Shown one piece after another: positions 48,120 to 62,589 of a stretch of DNA of 64,000 nt (position 1 is its first letter; every line of letters begins with the position of its first letter). This stretch comes from Dreissena polymorpha (Eukaryota; Mollusca; Bivalvia; Myida; Dreissenidae). The position numbers and the translations under genes are program-made. Under the pieces are notes generated by a model. It was not told the DNA's origin. It worked only from the letters and a program-made list of their open reading frames with translations, and did not search any database. Location: contig NC_068366.1 of assembly GCF_020536995.1 (NCBI RefSeq), forward strand, positions 16,397,522 to 16,461,521, in the 5' to 3' direction.

Positions 48120-48606
48120 GTTTGTCGTCGAACCCAAACTACGCAAATTGCGCGTAGCTAGGCCGGCAACAATGGCGCCCAACGTGGGGCCTATGGTCTA
48201 TGACGCAAAAGCTAGAGCCGCTAAAATCGTACCAGGTGATTTGGTTTTAGTAAGAAATGTGACTCAACGCGGGAAGCAGAAAATCGCAAACAAGTGGGGA
48301 GATGTGCCATATGTGGTAATTGACCAGTCAAATACTGAAATTCCCGTGTATGACGTCAAGAAAGACCAACCAAGTTCTAAACGTATACGTTGTGTCCACA
48401 GAAAAATGTTGCTGCTGATTGGAATAACGGAACAGCATCAACATAAAGAGCAAAAAGCTCCGAGGTACGTTATACCACAACGACGGTCAGACGCACGTGA
48501 CATTTATGACGATGGAAGCGTACCCATACGCGCTCGAACCGCCAACGTAAAGCACCTCACTTGTACGTTGCGGTTTCATGTGATATATGGTAAAGACTAC
48601 CAGTGA
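48120..48606 (+). mobile_element. Ty3/gypsy LTR-retrotransposon fossil: integrase C-terminal region
   Basis: The translated region contains DAKARAAKIVPGDLVLVRNV and VYDVKKDQPSSKRIRCVHRK, typical of the C-terminal part of Ty3/gypsy integrases (PGDxVLVRN, then a conserved xVHRN/K block). Just before it stands TGGCGCCCAACGTGGGGC, similar to a tRNA-Lys-type primer binding site. Only this small remnant is present; gag, protease and reverse transcriptase regions are not in the neighbourhood. An old, broken copy of a different family from the one at 57-64 kb. Confidence 0.75.
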
Positions 48607-48609
48607 TAC

Positions 48610-50470
48610 GATACAGTGACCTGTTTGCTAATGGACAATAGTGTGGCATAAGTTATAAAGAGTTTCGTATAAAAACAAAATGATGTAAATATGTGTCTGC
48701 ACATGCTAATCTGTAACGGCACTGTACGCACATGCATTATGCCCAGTTTTCTCAGAACGCGACAAATATGATCGAATGCAACGTAGCTCGACCGGAAACT
48801 CAACCTGGATAACTAGAAACAAGTTCAGGGTAACAAACAAGAACAAAAGTCGGTCGGGTTGGTAGAACCAAACAACCATTTAGAACGAATCTTAAAACAT
48901 TAAACAGCAGTCAAGAACTATTTACACAGTATGCGGTAATCTTCAACGAGCATAAAACAGACCACAAAGCAAAAGCGCACTTAAATTTAAAGAAATATAT
49001 CAGGTTTTGTAACATTGATTCGCACTTCTTGTGTATGCCAATCGCGGCTGCTGCATTTGATTAAAATCTGCAGGCACAGTTTCTGCTTGACTAATGCAGT
49101 CGTTTATCTCAAACACCATGTTGAAATATAATACACCATCTTATGTTATATATAATTAATGCGCTTTATTTATTTCAAATAATTTTATTGATTGTATACC
49201 GTGTTCAAAATTGAATTTCTATCGATCGATTTCGAACACTGACAACTTAAAATGAGCTTCGTTTATAGTTTATAAAATGTATTTGAATATTCAGCGGCTT
49301 ACAAAAAACGTTTCTAAACAATGTTGAGAATGCGTCACATCCATTCCGTGCGAATATTAAACAATTGTGATGCAATGAAGACTTTAAAGTGATTTTAAAC
49401 ATCAAATTTAAGCATTTTATATTTTGTTGAACCTTAACAATTACAAATGTAGCGTTCGCGAGACTTTTAAATTTTTACGACTCTTATATTTATTACGGTA
49501 TTCATGCGATTGGACATTAATTCACATGAAACTATAACTTTCATTAAACTTACGCATTTTGTACGACAATGCCCACTTGTCAAGCTCATTTACATATGGT
49601 TATTTAAGTTCGTGTATCGAAGTGTTATTGTATTGACTCTGAAGACCGCTTAAAAACATTTATGCAATATGTCGTTACGCCATCCATTACCGCACGCGAA
49701 TGTTTATCATTTTGAAAAGTAATATTTTTTAACAATATAACAGTGAACTCTTAAGAAGTAACAATTGCGATACCTATTATCCGAGTATAGTAATACGCCG
49801 TTGATAACATTTCAAGTGCGTTTTATTTCTTACCGTGTATGCTTGTATAAGATTACATTAATTTAAGAAACAAGTTTATATCCGTCGAACAAGGCGCTGA
49901 GGTTCCAACCGCGTTCTTAAATTACCGCGAATTGTTACTGTACCATTCTCATGTGGTAGCGGGGAACACAAAGTACGCCATGGATCGTTTTCGGAACTCA
50001 CTACAGTCGAAAACGTTGACTGGCTTTTTGTCAAAAACCATATCTCATGTCTATGAAATTCTTATTACAATGTAATCGATTTTGTTTTGACAGTCTAAAT
50101 CTTTTGTCAACATTACGACGATCGCCATATTCATTAAAACAATGTTAATTGCGTGTTCGGTGTTTCTTCTATGCTGTTTATGGTGTTTTCGGTAAATAGA
50201 CAGACACTGCGATTTCAGCGCTTTGTTCGTCCGATAAGTATTTACTATTTCAAGCATTTTAATATCTAAGTGTAAACACCAAAAACACGAAGTATGTCGA
50301 AGTAGCAAAACCTGATTATTGATTTGCAACTGACGAATTCTGAAAAATTTAGCCAAAGCAGTAACGACACCAGATATCTCCCGTGTGTGCTAGTGTAGGT
50401 GTCATTGTTAAGTTTGCATGTTGCTTATGGCCACTAAAGGTGATTTTTTATTTTGATACTAATTTGTTTA
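48610..50470. other. No gene seen
   Basis: AT-rich non-coding DNA. The 101-codon minus-strand frame at 50051-50356 has no recognisable motifs. Confidence 0.35.
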
Positions 50471-50475
50471 CAAGT

Positions 50476-50968
50476 ATTTAGTTCTATGTAGCACCTGCAC
50501 ACTGGTGCTACTTGCTGCAGTAAAAGTCGAGGTTTTGTGTATTGGAAGGAAATGCTTTCTGCCTTCATATCTTGTCCTGTTTGTGTTTCATATATCTACA
50601 TTGAACTTTTTCCATAAGTCTTACCGCGGTAGAAAGTGGGGAAACCAGTGTGGTACTTAAGCCGGTCTATGGAGTAGACAGTATACACGTATGTCGAACC
50701 GCGTTTGTAGCTTGTTTTAAACGGACACACACATTCAAATGTAGCTCTTTGTGTATCACAATAACAATAATACAAGTAAATGCCAAAAAGATTATTCTTT
50801 TTCCTATCTGTGTAAGTTTTCAGTACATCAACTGGCATCAAACGAATAGAAACAAAGTCAGTTATTTACACTTTAAGAATCGCTACATAACACGCCATAT
50901 ACGTGTTTGTGTGTGTTAAGACACACACTTTTTTGTAGCACAGTAACATACTCATATTGCTTCGATAT
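50476..50968 (-). repeat. 0.5-kb repeat, permuted and inverted partner of 16831-17342
   Basis: 50476-50691 is the reverse complement of block A (GGTGCTACTTGCTGCAG, TCTTACCGCGGTAG, GTATACACGTA) and 50692-50968 is the reverse complement of block B (CGAACCGCGTTTGTAGC, CGCTACATAACACGCC, GCTTCGATAT). Read on the minus strand the order is B then A, against A then B at 16.8 kb. Confidence 0.8.
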
Positions 50969-51128
50969 GTTCGATATGTGCAATGCTTCGTAGCATTGGC
51001 CTAAGGCCAGACAGAGGCGATGTCGAAGTATACATATTCTAGTATTTTGAACGTTTTCTGAGCACTAGAAAGCATAAAACAATTGTAGTGTTGAGTGTTG
51101 AGTGCTACAAATGTAGGGTTTACACTTC

Positions 51129-52500
<1,372 letters not shown>

Positions 52501-52504
52501 AAAT

Positions 52505-55253
52505 TCAAGCTTCAGTATCAGAAACGTCACTATCTGGATCAAACACAAATGTAAAAGTATGCAAATTGGCACAAAACATATCTTGTGTGTGCATATTTGC
52601 AGTACAGTTGCAGACTGCTGTGCATGGTTGTTTGTTGTTAAAAAAGAAACAGGTAAAGTCCTCACATATTCCACAGTCACACGTCAGATCATTGAGAAAT
52701 TCTGGAGCAGCAATTGGTTGATTTATCATTTTTGGAACTAAATTGTTGTTGCTATAAAAATGATAACCAAACTATGTGAGTGATTGCAAGTCATGCTATG
52801 CAACAAGGGAATGGCGCCATATCCAGAGCTGTAGGAGACATCTGAGACAGTGTAGATAAAATCTATCTCTGGTTGAAGGCAAGGCTTTGGAATGTGCAGA
52901 TGTTGCAGCTCGAATGCGTCTGATTTCATTCAAGTTAGGTTACTATATAGGAGAGCAACAAACTTTTCACAGGCATCCTTTTGTAACTTCTTTAGTATCA
53001 ATTGTTTACCTATATCATGCAAATTCTGGAAAGTCTTGGCATATTTCATGAACAAATTGAAGACTTTTTACTTTTCTTTCCCATAAAACCCACTGCTTGT
53101 ATTACAGCCTGTGATACAATAAACTGTCAGCAGGATTTTCATATGATCTTCAGTCAGCTTGTGAAGAACATAACGGATCGGAATGAAACGTTTTTTTGTC
53201 TACGTGAGTAGTGTTTCTTCCTGTGAGTAGATAAAGCTCTTTCGCCCCAATAGCTTTGTAATGGTGCATCAAGAAAACAAGAACATCTGTGGTGAGAACT
53301 TCATCAACCAGCTTGAAGGCAACACATGCCCTTTCAAAATCCTTTCCTGACAGTATTTTTGCTACAGTGACAGGTGCATACAGTCCAGAGTCAGAAAGTA
53401 GATGTCTCAAGCCAGCTTCCCCAATCAGATGTCATATGCCAGCAAACACAGACATAAGAAAATGCATCCAACCTGCTAATGAGAAGACTCCTTGCAGCTC
53501 TTCTGGCTTGTCCAAAAGAATTTCCATGGCCTTGGAAAGCAAACTCATATCAAATATAATAGGAGCATGTTCCTGGCCGAGGGCATTCATGCCATCCTTA
53601 ACACGAACAAGTGTTGTATAGAATGTGCTGTACTCTGTTTGTTTGGCCATAATGATTGGGTTGTAAGCAATGTTTGAAACATTGTGGGGTTGTTCATCGT
53701 TGATGTAACTATGGAATATATTCCAGTTTTGAAGTAACGGTATTCTTTCTTCTGCAAGATCATTGCTATTGAGTAGAGTAGCTCCTTTGCTCGAGCGATT
53801 CTGACAACTGATGGATTTAGATGATCTAGTAGCTCATCTATTGTCACAGGGGGTATAAACTTTGTTGAAGGCCCTTTGGAAGGTTTGCTGTAAGCAATGA
53901 TGCTGCACAGTCCACCACCAGTTAACAAATTGGCTTTGAATGTTCTATTGTCTTGGTACAGGAAAGTCAGCAGTTTTGTCAGAAGGTTTGTCATGGCATG
54001 TGTGGTTTGTTTTCCATCTACGGTCTTTTCGTTGTGATCCCAGTTGTCAGCAACTGCAACGATAAGTTCTTCACCTTGGCTTCGATGAGCTACATGACTT
54101 GGGACAATTCCGCCTGATGGTGTAACTCTTAAGCTATTCATCCCATGCTCTGCATCAAATGTCAGGTACCTACGTAGCTCTGGATAGGAGATGGAATATA
54201 CTAAGTTAAACATGTCTTCAATGAGATGTCTACTTCCCAAATTATGAAATTATAAAAATGAACAGCAAGTCCGAGGTGTTTTGGTGAAGAAACTGATGCA
54301 ACAAGGGTTATAATGTCACTTGCAATACATTTTGCATGTAGAATGTGCTCTGTATCACGAGCTTCTTGAAATGCATTGTCATTTGTCAGCTAATACACAG
54401 CTTGAAGAAGAAGTGGGTCAAGAAAGTCTTTCTGAGCATTTAATTGTCATCTCATCAGGAGAATAATATTGATTTTCAAGCTTCTTAACAGATGAAGATA
54501 TATATTTTCTCAATATTCCTATAGCTCTATGTACAATTGAGCTGTCGGTTTTATCTTTGATATCATACCTCATTGTCAGCCTGGGCTAGTTCTTTAAAGT
54601 GGTTTCATTTGCTTCCCTTATTGAATCCTGGAGTGTTTTTGTCAAACCACACACAAGATCTGTTCTTCCCCTCTTATGAAAAAAATGATATTTTGGGCCT
54701 CATTCCACTCAAAAGTTTTTTAAGGTAAGACGTTTTGTTATATTCAGCTTCATGGCATCCCTGATCAGTACAGAGATGTATAAATTCATGTGGTAAAGTG
54801 GTTAATTTCACAACCTTTTTTTCAACAATGACTGTGTGTTCAAATTCTACTTTCAACTTTTTTTCAGCTTTCTTGTAAGTTATATTGTATTTGTCAAGCT
54901 TTTCAATGATTAAATCCACCGTATTGTAATAACACGCAAGACAACCCTTTTTGCAGTGGTATTTAGCCTTAACAGCAACAAGATCAGCATTTGGTAGACT
55001 CAAAAGACGATTAATAACACGCTCATCATGACGTTTATATGCAAAATCTAAGACATTTGAGTATATTGTTTTAGGATCTATTTTGATTTAGATTTTTCAA
55101 CAAATGACTAACTTCTAGAATAACCTTTTTTACTGTCCCGTTTTGGATCACATTTTTCTCCACATATGAGACTTTGCAGTTCCCAGTTGAATGAAATTTT
55201 CTGAAAAAGACCTTGTTCTTAAAGGAAGTTGTTTGATTATTGGGATCCTCCAT
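52505..55253 (-). pseudogene. Broken copy of an uncharacterised invertebrate Cys-rich gene family
   Basis: The protein can be followed in several frames. 55253-55071 holds the start (MEDPNNQTTSFKNKVFF). 55070-54674 holds SNVLDFAYKRHDERVINRLL and AVKAKYHCKKGCLACYY, resembling a KARYHxxC-type segment. 54240-53587 holds GSRHLIEDMFNLVYSISYPE and VADNWDHNEKTVDGKQTTHA. 53410-53150 holds MRHLLSDSGLYAPVTVAKIL and KDFERACVAFKLVDEVL. 52729-52505 holds a Cys-rich tail (TCDCGICEDFTCFF, CTAVCNC). From memory, bivalve and cnidarian genomes hold many single-exon genes with the ADNxDHNxxTxDGxxTxH motif; I know no proven function. The 2.75-kb length fits a protein of about 900 residues without introns. The reading frame shifts several times, for instance near 55075, so this copy looks dead. 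Confidence 0.65.
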
Positions 55254-55359
55254 TCTGCCATGAGTGATTTACCCGGACTGGTTTGCTGTTGCATCCGTCA
55301 CAGCTGGAATATTAAAGTTTAAGAATGTTTTCTCTAGGAAAGTGTCTTGCATTGATTGA

Positions 55360-55360
<1 letters not shown>

Positions 55361-55436
<76 letters not shown>

Positions 55437-55447
55437 CAATCACAATT

Positions 55448-55492
<45 letters not shown>

Positions 55493-55500
55493 TTGTATCA
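55361..55500 (+). repeat. ATC/TCA trinucleotide microsatellite
   Basis: Two long (TCA)n runs separated by CAATCACAATTA, followed by looser ATC-rich sequence to about 55580. The poly-Ile and poly-Ser frames over it are artefacts. Confidence 0.95.
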
Positions 55501-55579
55501 CCATCATCATCAAATTGCATCATCATCATACATCAACATCCTCCATTATCACAATCCATCCTCCTCCATCTCTTTCCAT

Positions 55580-56640
55580 TATTATCAATAGTTTGTGTAG
55601 TGTGATCACCAAAACACATTATTAAAAATTGTACTTAGCAGTGAACTATATTGAGCTTAATCAGTATTATTTTATTACTGCTAGGATTGTTCCTTTTTCC
55701 AATGGTAGGCCGTAATCTGAAATTATAAATTTTTGAAAATTATTTTTGAATTCTACGTAAGAAATAATAAAAAAAATAGACATATTTTTTTAAATAAATG
55801 TGTGACATCACACATGGCCTGACCCCCCACCCCCATATCACAAACTGTCACACTTTCTTACTCACCCTCCCCCGACCTGGAGCGTGACATACTTTATAGA
55901 CGGCCCCTAATGGTTAAAGCGGGTATATACGATTGTGTCATATATTTATGAATTTATATAAACTGTGTAAAAACTTATATATATATTTCAATTTAAACTA
56001 AAATAAAAGTTAAGAAGAACATGTGTCGAAAAATGCGAAATAAGCCAGATATTTAATTCTGAAATTGAAAACGGCTGTACAGCCGAATTCGCCAGCATGT
56101 ATACCATACATGTACGATGTGCATCTAAACTTACGAGGGGTGTTCCAGAAGTTCGTGGATTTTCGCTATAACTTTCATTTGGTAACATAAATGGACAAAC
56201 AAATAGCATGTTAATAATATTTCGTCCTTTCCAAATATATATAACTGGGCAGTACCCGGCTCAAAACAACCCGTATATATGATTTCTTGTATATTTATAC
56301 GATTTCCATGTCACTGAAACATATTATAAACATGGTATCAGACATTACGTCAATATATGCAAAATAACATATATATAAAACATATCACGTGTGGCCTTTA
56401 ACAAGTTACAATGAAATATAAATAAAAGATCTGGTAACATGTCAAAATGGTACATATATAACATAAACATACAAATTCATTATATCTCAACTCTTTCTCG
56501 TTCTCGCTTGCCATTTGAGGAATGTGTACGGAACTCTCTCTCTAAAATCAATCTCTACGGATACTGTGCTTATGCTGCAAATAAGATTATACATGTGAAG
56601 AGTATGGGAAACTGTGAATTATAGGACTCGTTAGCACGTT
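55580..56640. other. No gene seen
   Basis: AT-rich DNA. A single stretch at 56134-56164 (ACGAGGGGTGTTCCAGAAGT) resembles one mariner end but has no partner. Confidence 0.35.
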
Positions 56641-57062
56641 AGAATGACAATGCTGCTTTCTGAATTTAACCTCATTACTTATCAAATATGAGTTATATTA
56701 ACTCACAACATACATACAACTCAATGCAAATACAAGAAAGAGTAAATGCAAAAGGTAAAAATAGAACTAACCTTTTGAAGTAATGGCAACTCTTAAAAGT
56801 AGATCTGAACAAGTCAGTGGCCAAGTGGAAAGTGACCAGAAGACAAAGGCAAGAGCGGGAAAACTCACTGGTCAATCACGACTTAACATTTACCTAACCT
56901 TGACATAATCACATGCTTGACTGACTTTAATTATTTAGACTGGTCACAGGATAACAGCTTAATAAACAAACCATATTAACATAATTAGATAAAGGGAAGT
57001 AATTACATTAAAACAGAACAAAAGAACATAATAATTGAAATGAATGTTTTAACCCGGTTACA
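56640..57062 (-). repeat. 3' LTR of the Ty3/gypsy element (left limit uncertain)
   Basis: On the minus strand a purine-rich stretch (GGGCCAGGGAAG) precedes TGTAACCGGGTTAAAACATT, the usual polypurine tract and TG start of an LTR. The far end, expected to finish in CA, cannot be fixed because the other LTR lies outside the window; about 420 bp is an estimate. Confidence 0.5.
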
Positions 57063-57582
57063 TACTTCCCTGGCCCGAAAAATGATGTCCTCATCATAAC
57101 AAACAAACATCAAAACAAAATTGTCGTCGTGTCACAGTAAAACATAATCGTCCGTCCGTCGTCCGTCACAAAATAAAATCATTTCCATTCAAAATAGATA
57201 CGCAATACCTATCTACCTCCCTATATACTGTTTACAATTACAATGGATATATACTTTATCAAGTATATGTGATTTGGACTCGTTTCCTCCTTCTCCACAG
57301 AAATGTTTCCCCACATTAAAATAATACAATCACAAACAAATGAATTGATATTATTGGCAATATCAGTAATTCACTTTGTTAATAAAAATTAAAAAAACAA
57401 CAACATCATCTCACTCTTCTGAAATTTCACTGAAATTTATTTCAGATATTAATATGTATCTGATAATTATCCATCAGAACAAATACTGCAAGAAACTTGC
57501 AAAAAGAATCTGATATAAAATACACACAAAATACATACAAAATATTGTTTAAAATATGTATAAACAAAAACATACTGACACC

Positions 57583-57867
57583 TCATTGAAAAATACTTAA
57601 AACCATACGTCCAGCTGTTTTACTATCTACTTGATTTAAAACACCAGAGGCAATCAGTTTATTTAATGCCTTAAACCTGGCATCTTGTGGTCTTGGTACC
57701 ACACAAGCGTTCATTTGGTAATCCTTATACCGTTCTGGGGGTCTTTTCTCTCTGACCGATCGTTTTGGCGTTGGTGTTGGAGCTCTCGATGTAGACATCC
57801 GTGTCCTAATATGTTGTGCTTCATCCATTTCTATAGGGACTTCAATTTCTTCATTGTGGTCTTGCAT
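57583..57867 (-). mobile_element. Ty3/gypsy fossil: C-terminal pol tail
   Basis: Encodes MQDHNEEIEVPIEMDEAQHI and KRSVREKRPPERYKDYQMN. The basic RxKRPPxRYKDY block is the usual closing motif of pol polyproteins in several invertebrate Ty3/gypsy lineages. Part of the fossil described at 57062-64000. Confidence 0.65.
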
Positions 57868-58513
57868 CGGGTCTTTAGGTCACAATATACTAAAAGATTT
57901 CCTACACAAATTCAATGTGAAAGCAATTACTTTAACAAAATATAAAGTCAAACTTTTGCGCATAGACATCCCCATAACCATACCTTTTCTTAAAGAGCAT
58001 TCCAAGCCGCAATGATTTAAACAATAAAAAAGGGGGATCATACGTTATGCAAGAAAGAACTCGACACGAATCAGCGGTCACTGTTTTATGGCCATCTATT
58101 TACCGGCTTCGTACCAGTTGAGAAGGGTTTTCCGCCATCTGTCAAAGTCTCATGTAGTCTCCAACCTTCAAGCAAAAGAGTGAATTTTTGTTAAACATCA
58201 ATGTTTTCCCTACCACGTGCACAAAGAAACATTCTAGAATAAAGCCATGGCAAGTGCCCCTACAGAGAATTGTGTCTTCTTACAAATGATGTTCATGTTT
58301 TTAGAGAGTATAGCATTGCACTCCAAAATATTTTAGTATATTGTAACCTAAAATAATATCTGGTTCTTCAGTACTGGCATCTTGTGGCAAGTCTACTTGA
58401 TGAGGTAAGTTATCAGGTATCTCATCTTCATCGTTTACTTCTTCATTTCCTGCTGTAGATTCAGGAACATCTTCAACTACTTCATCTTTTCTATCCTCTG
58501 CTTCTATTAAAAC

Positions 58514-60034
58514 TTACATATCCTCGTTTATGTGTTCTACTTGATGTTCACTAGAAATATTATCTCTGTCTTCAATCCTTGATTCCTCTCTAGACAAAAC
58601 TATGTCTTCAGTCCTTGATCGTTCTCTAGACATGCCTATATCGTCAGTCCTTGATTGTTCTCTAGACATGCCTATGTCGTCAGCCAGGATCTGGGAGTCC
58701 CCACCTCTTGAAAAATATACAAGATCTCCTGCATCAGACTCTTCATCATTATCGTCTTCCATCTTTTCTACTAATATGGATGCATCCATGGTCTTCTTGT
58801 CTGATAATTCTTCTACTACTTCTTCTGCTACTTCTTCAGGAATGTTGTTACCTGAAGAAGTCTTCTGGTTATCCCGAAACTCTTCTGCTTCATCCTGAGT
58901 AACCAACAGGCGCAGATGATTCCTGTGTAGAGTTTTCTCCTTACCTGATTTTGACCTGACACGATAGACTGGTATATGGTCATTTACTTGTTCTATGACT
59001 GTAAAAACTTCCTCTTCAAACTTATCAACCAGTTTGTGTTTTCCTTCAGTATGGGCTAGGATTGTCACAAGAACCTTATCTCCTACTTGAACTGTTGCGG
59101 CTCGAGCTTTCATGTCGTAATACTTCTTTTGCTTCACTTTGGCATTTTCTACATACTGTTCAACTATTTCTCTTGTCCTCTTTATCCTCATTTTTAAATC
59201 TTCAATGTAATCTTTGGTTTCTTTGGTCTTGAATTTTGATGTAACTTGTACAAACTTGTTGCCCATAGGTAATTTTGCTTTACGTCCAAACATTAATTCA
59301 AAAGGTGATACTCTTGTCGATTTGTGTGGAGTACAATTGTAGCAAAATACAAAATGTTTAATGTAATCAGCCCAATGTTTCTTCTGATCATTCTGTAATG
59401 TTCCAAGCATGCCTAGTAATGTTCTATTAAATCTTTCCGGAGTTGCGTTTCCTTGAGGATGGTAGATAGAGGTATGAGTTTTCTTTGTATTGGTTAATTT
59501 GCAGAGCTCTTGGATTATCTGTGATTCGAAATTGGCTCCTTGGTCAGAATGTAAAGTTGTTGGAATACCGTACTGAACAACAACATTGTTATAAAATGCT
59601 TCTGCGGTTGTTTTCGCCGTCTGGTTCTTTGTCGGAATGGCCATGGCAAATTTGATGAAGTGATGCATTATCACTAGAATGTTACTGTGTCCTTTAGATT
59701 GTTCAACTGACAGAAAGTCAAAGCACACTAATTCCAATGGATAAGTTGTATTCACGTTAATCATTGGTGCGCTTGTATTCACTGTAGTCTTTCTCCTTAT
59801 ACATCGATTTCATCCTGTGACATGTTTCTCGACATCTGTTGTAATTCCTGGCCAAAAATATCGTTCTCTCAGTAATCGTAGTGTTCTATCTCTTCCTGGG
59901 TGACCACAGTCGTCATGATATCTTTCTAGTATTTCTCTCTTATAGCAGTTTGGTATAACAATTTGTTGAATAATTTTTTTCATTCTCATGTAAATTCCGA
60001 TACAAAATCCCTCTCTGTATGATAAAGTTGTCAA
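58514..60034 (-). mobile_element. Ty3/gypsy fossil: integrase region
   Basis: Shows the zinc-binding segment (RYHDDCGHPGRDRTLRLL), the catalytic core with CFDFLSVEQSKGHSNILVIM and HSDQGANFES, and the C-terminal block VQVGDKVLVTILAHTEGKHK with LHRNHLRLL. An acidic, Ser-rich extension follows with a repeated DDIGMSREQSRT motif. Part of a broken element. Confidence 0.85.
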
Positions 60035-60329
60035 AGTTCTTTTTCATTATGATATCTCCAGGAAGAGTATTTAAGTTTGGTAAGGTCTTGTCTATAGTTG
60101 CTATTCTCCACTTTTCAATTAATGGATCTTGTCTCTGAGCTTTCCTAATTTCTCTTAATTCAAGCTGTGCTATAGGTTGCGATGGTGTTTCCGTAGCTTC
60201 TATGATGTTGAGTAATAATGCTGGTAGTGTGTCAATAAGTGCTGATGTTATGTACTTGCAAATTGTTTTCACTGTGCTGTTGTCTACTTTGATGTTTTCA
60301 TGTTGTTGTTTGTCTATGATTTTGTGTTG

Positions 60330-61700
60330 AGGATATCTGCTGAGTGCATCTGCGTCTGTGTTGTTTCTGCGTGCTCTGTATATGATGTCAACGTTGTAGT
60401 TGCCCAAATCTGATGCCCATCTTTGCCCTGTTGCGTCTAATTTTGCTGTAGTGAGAATATAAGTGAGTGGATTGTTATCTGTGAGTACTGTAAAGTGAGT
60501 GTTGGTTAAGTAATCTGAAATTTTTTCGGTGATTGCCCATTTTAATGCCAAAAATTCTAATTTAAATGCTGAGTAGTTACATTCTGATTTACTGAGTGAC
60601 CTGCTTGCATATGCAATGACGTGTTTGGTGTTGTCGTGATGTTGTTGATATAGCACAGCTCCTAAACCTTTACCTGATGCATCTGTGTGCACTTCAAATG
60701 GTAAGTTGAAATCTGGATAAGCCAGAACTGGTGGTGTAGAAAGAATTACTTTCAGATTTGTAAATATGTCCTCTTCAATGTCTGTCCATTTCCATTCCTT
60801 CAGTGGTTTCTTCTGTCCCTTCTTTGCTTTGGTTGGTGGTAACAGATCATTCAACGGTCTCGTTATTTTGCTAAAGTCTTGAATAAATCTTCTGTAGTAT
60901 CCAGCAAATGACAAAAAACTTCTCAATTCTTTTGGTTTGCTTGGTGATGGCCAGTTTCTGATCTTGTCTATCTTACTTGGGTCAGTTTCAATTCCTTTAC
61001 TACTTACAATGTGTCCTAAGAAAGCTATCTTTTCTCTAAAGAATTCGCATTTTTCAGGAGCTAGCTTCAATCCAAATTCCCTTAATCTGTTAGAAATGGT
61101 GTTTATGTTCTGAAGATGTTCTTCAAATAATTTACTAAAGATGATAAGGTCGTCCAAATAAATTACGCATATCTTCATATTCAAATCTCCTAGCATTTCT
61201 TCTGAATTTCTTTGAAATGTTGCTGGGGCATTCGTCAATCCGAATGGCATTTTTCGGTAGTGGTAAAACCCTAGTGCTCCTACTGCAAAAGGCTGTTCTT
61301 TCCATATGCTCCTCTTCAATTTCAATTTGATGGTAACCTGCTTTCATGTCCAACGTAGAAAAATATTTTGCTCCTTGTAAACAATCAAAAACGTCTTCTA
61401 TTCTGGGAAGGGCATATGAGTCTTTAATAGTCTTGGCATTAAGAGTTCTGAAGTCTATACACATTCTGAGTTGTCCATTCTTCTTCCTAACTTCTTTAAA
61501 ACTACTGGTGATGCCTATGGTGATTTGGATGGTGTTATTATACCGCATGAAAGTAACTGCTCCAGATGTGCTCTAACCTCTTCAACCATATTAGGTGGTA
61601 TCCTACGATGTCTCATTTTTAATGGCATTTCCTCATGTAAATTGATTCTATTTTTGGTTTTCGTACAAGTTCCTATATCTGTGTCAGAAGTTGAAAATAA
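60330..61700 (-). mobile_element. Ty3/gypsy fossil: reverse transcriptase and RNase H region
   Basis: Reverse transcriptase motifs include LRMCIDFRTLNAKTIKDSYA, YFSTLDMKAGYHQIEI and VIYLDDLIIFSK (the YxDD box as YLDD). RNase H motifs include FEVHTDASGKGLGAVLYQ and FTVLTDNNPLTYIL, and the connection ends RWASDLGNYNVDIIYR and DADALSRYP. Part of a broken element. Confidence 0.88.
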
Positions 61701-62277
61701 ATCCTTGTGTTTTTGAAGAAGTGTTTTTAATTGTTCTCTTTGTTCAGGTTTTAAAATGTTGTCTTTGTCAATGTCCAAACTTTCTATCAATGCCTCTTGT
61801 CTTCTCTTCAAGTCTTCTTCTTCCTTCAGGTGTCTTCTTGTTGTAATATCTTCAATGTCGACTGACTGCAGCTCTGCAATGATGGCTCTGGGTGCTATTG
61901 TAACTGTATTATAGGTGACGTTAGACAGCTCAACTACATACTCATTCTTTTTAATGTCATAATTCACGAGAGCTGGTCCTATGTCAATGAAGTCAGGCAG
62001 TAATGAATCTCCTGTCTCTGATATTAATGCATTCGTATCACTGTATGGTAGTTTTCTATCAGCTGTCACTGGTATATGTTTGGTTTCATTTGGTTAGTAG
62101 CACATCTCAGTATAGCCAGACAATTCTTGTTTCTTTTAAGTGCTTTCTCTCTTATTACTAAACATCTGAAGCTTAAAAACCATGGAGTATGTAAATTAGC
62201 CTTTTGTAAAAATTGTTCTCCAAAATTATCCTTGCAGTCTTGTAGTAATGTTTTCAATATGTTTGTTCCTAGAATTA

Positions 62278-62565
62278 TTAGGGTTGTTGCAGAGTATTTC
62301 GTATCTGGTGATATAAAAAAGAGACATTATTTTGATATTGCTTTCTCAATCCATTTTCAATACTTATAGTAGCCTCTATACATCCTAAATATGGCAGTTG
62401 TTGACCATCAGCGCATTCTATGTTAATCATTTCTGTAAGTGGCTCTAATTCAGTATCAGCTAAGTGTTCTTTATAGAATGTTTCAGATATAATAGTGACG
62501 CATGATCCAGTGTCCAAAAGAGCTGTGGTTGTATTGTTGTTAATATTCAAGTTAACTTCATTCAC
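62278..62565 (-). mobile_element. Ty3/gypsy fossil: aspartic protease region
   Basis: Contains ALLDTGSCVTIISETFY, with the DTG catalytic motif of retropepsins, and the downstream ADGQQLPYLGCIEATI that forms the flap and strand region. Part of a broken element. Confidence 0.8.
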
Positions 62566-62589
62566 ATCTCCGACTAGTTAAGGGTCTTT

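Noticed and set aside
55325-55625. Poly-Ile and poly-Ser frames
   Set aside because: Produced by the ATC trinucleotide repeat, with no splice or start context.
56134-56164. Mariner-like end (ACGAGGGGTGTTCCAGAAGT)
   Set aside because: Only one end is visible, with no partner inverted repeat or transposase nearby.
58602-58902. Ser-rich plus-strand frame
   Set aside because: Antisense shadow of the acidic integrase tail of the gypsy fossil.
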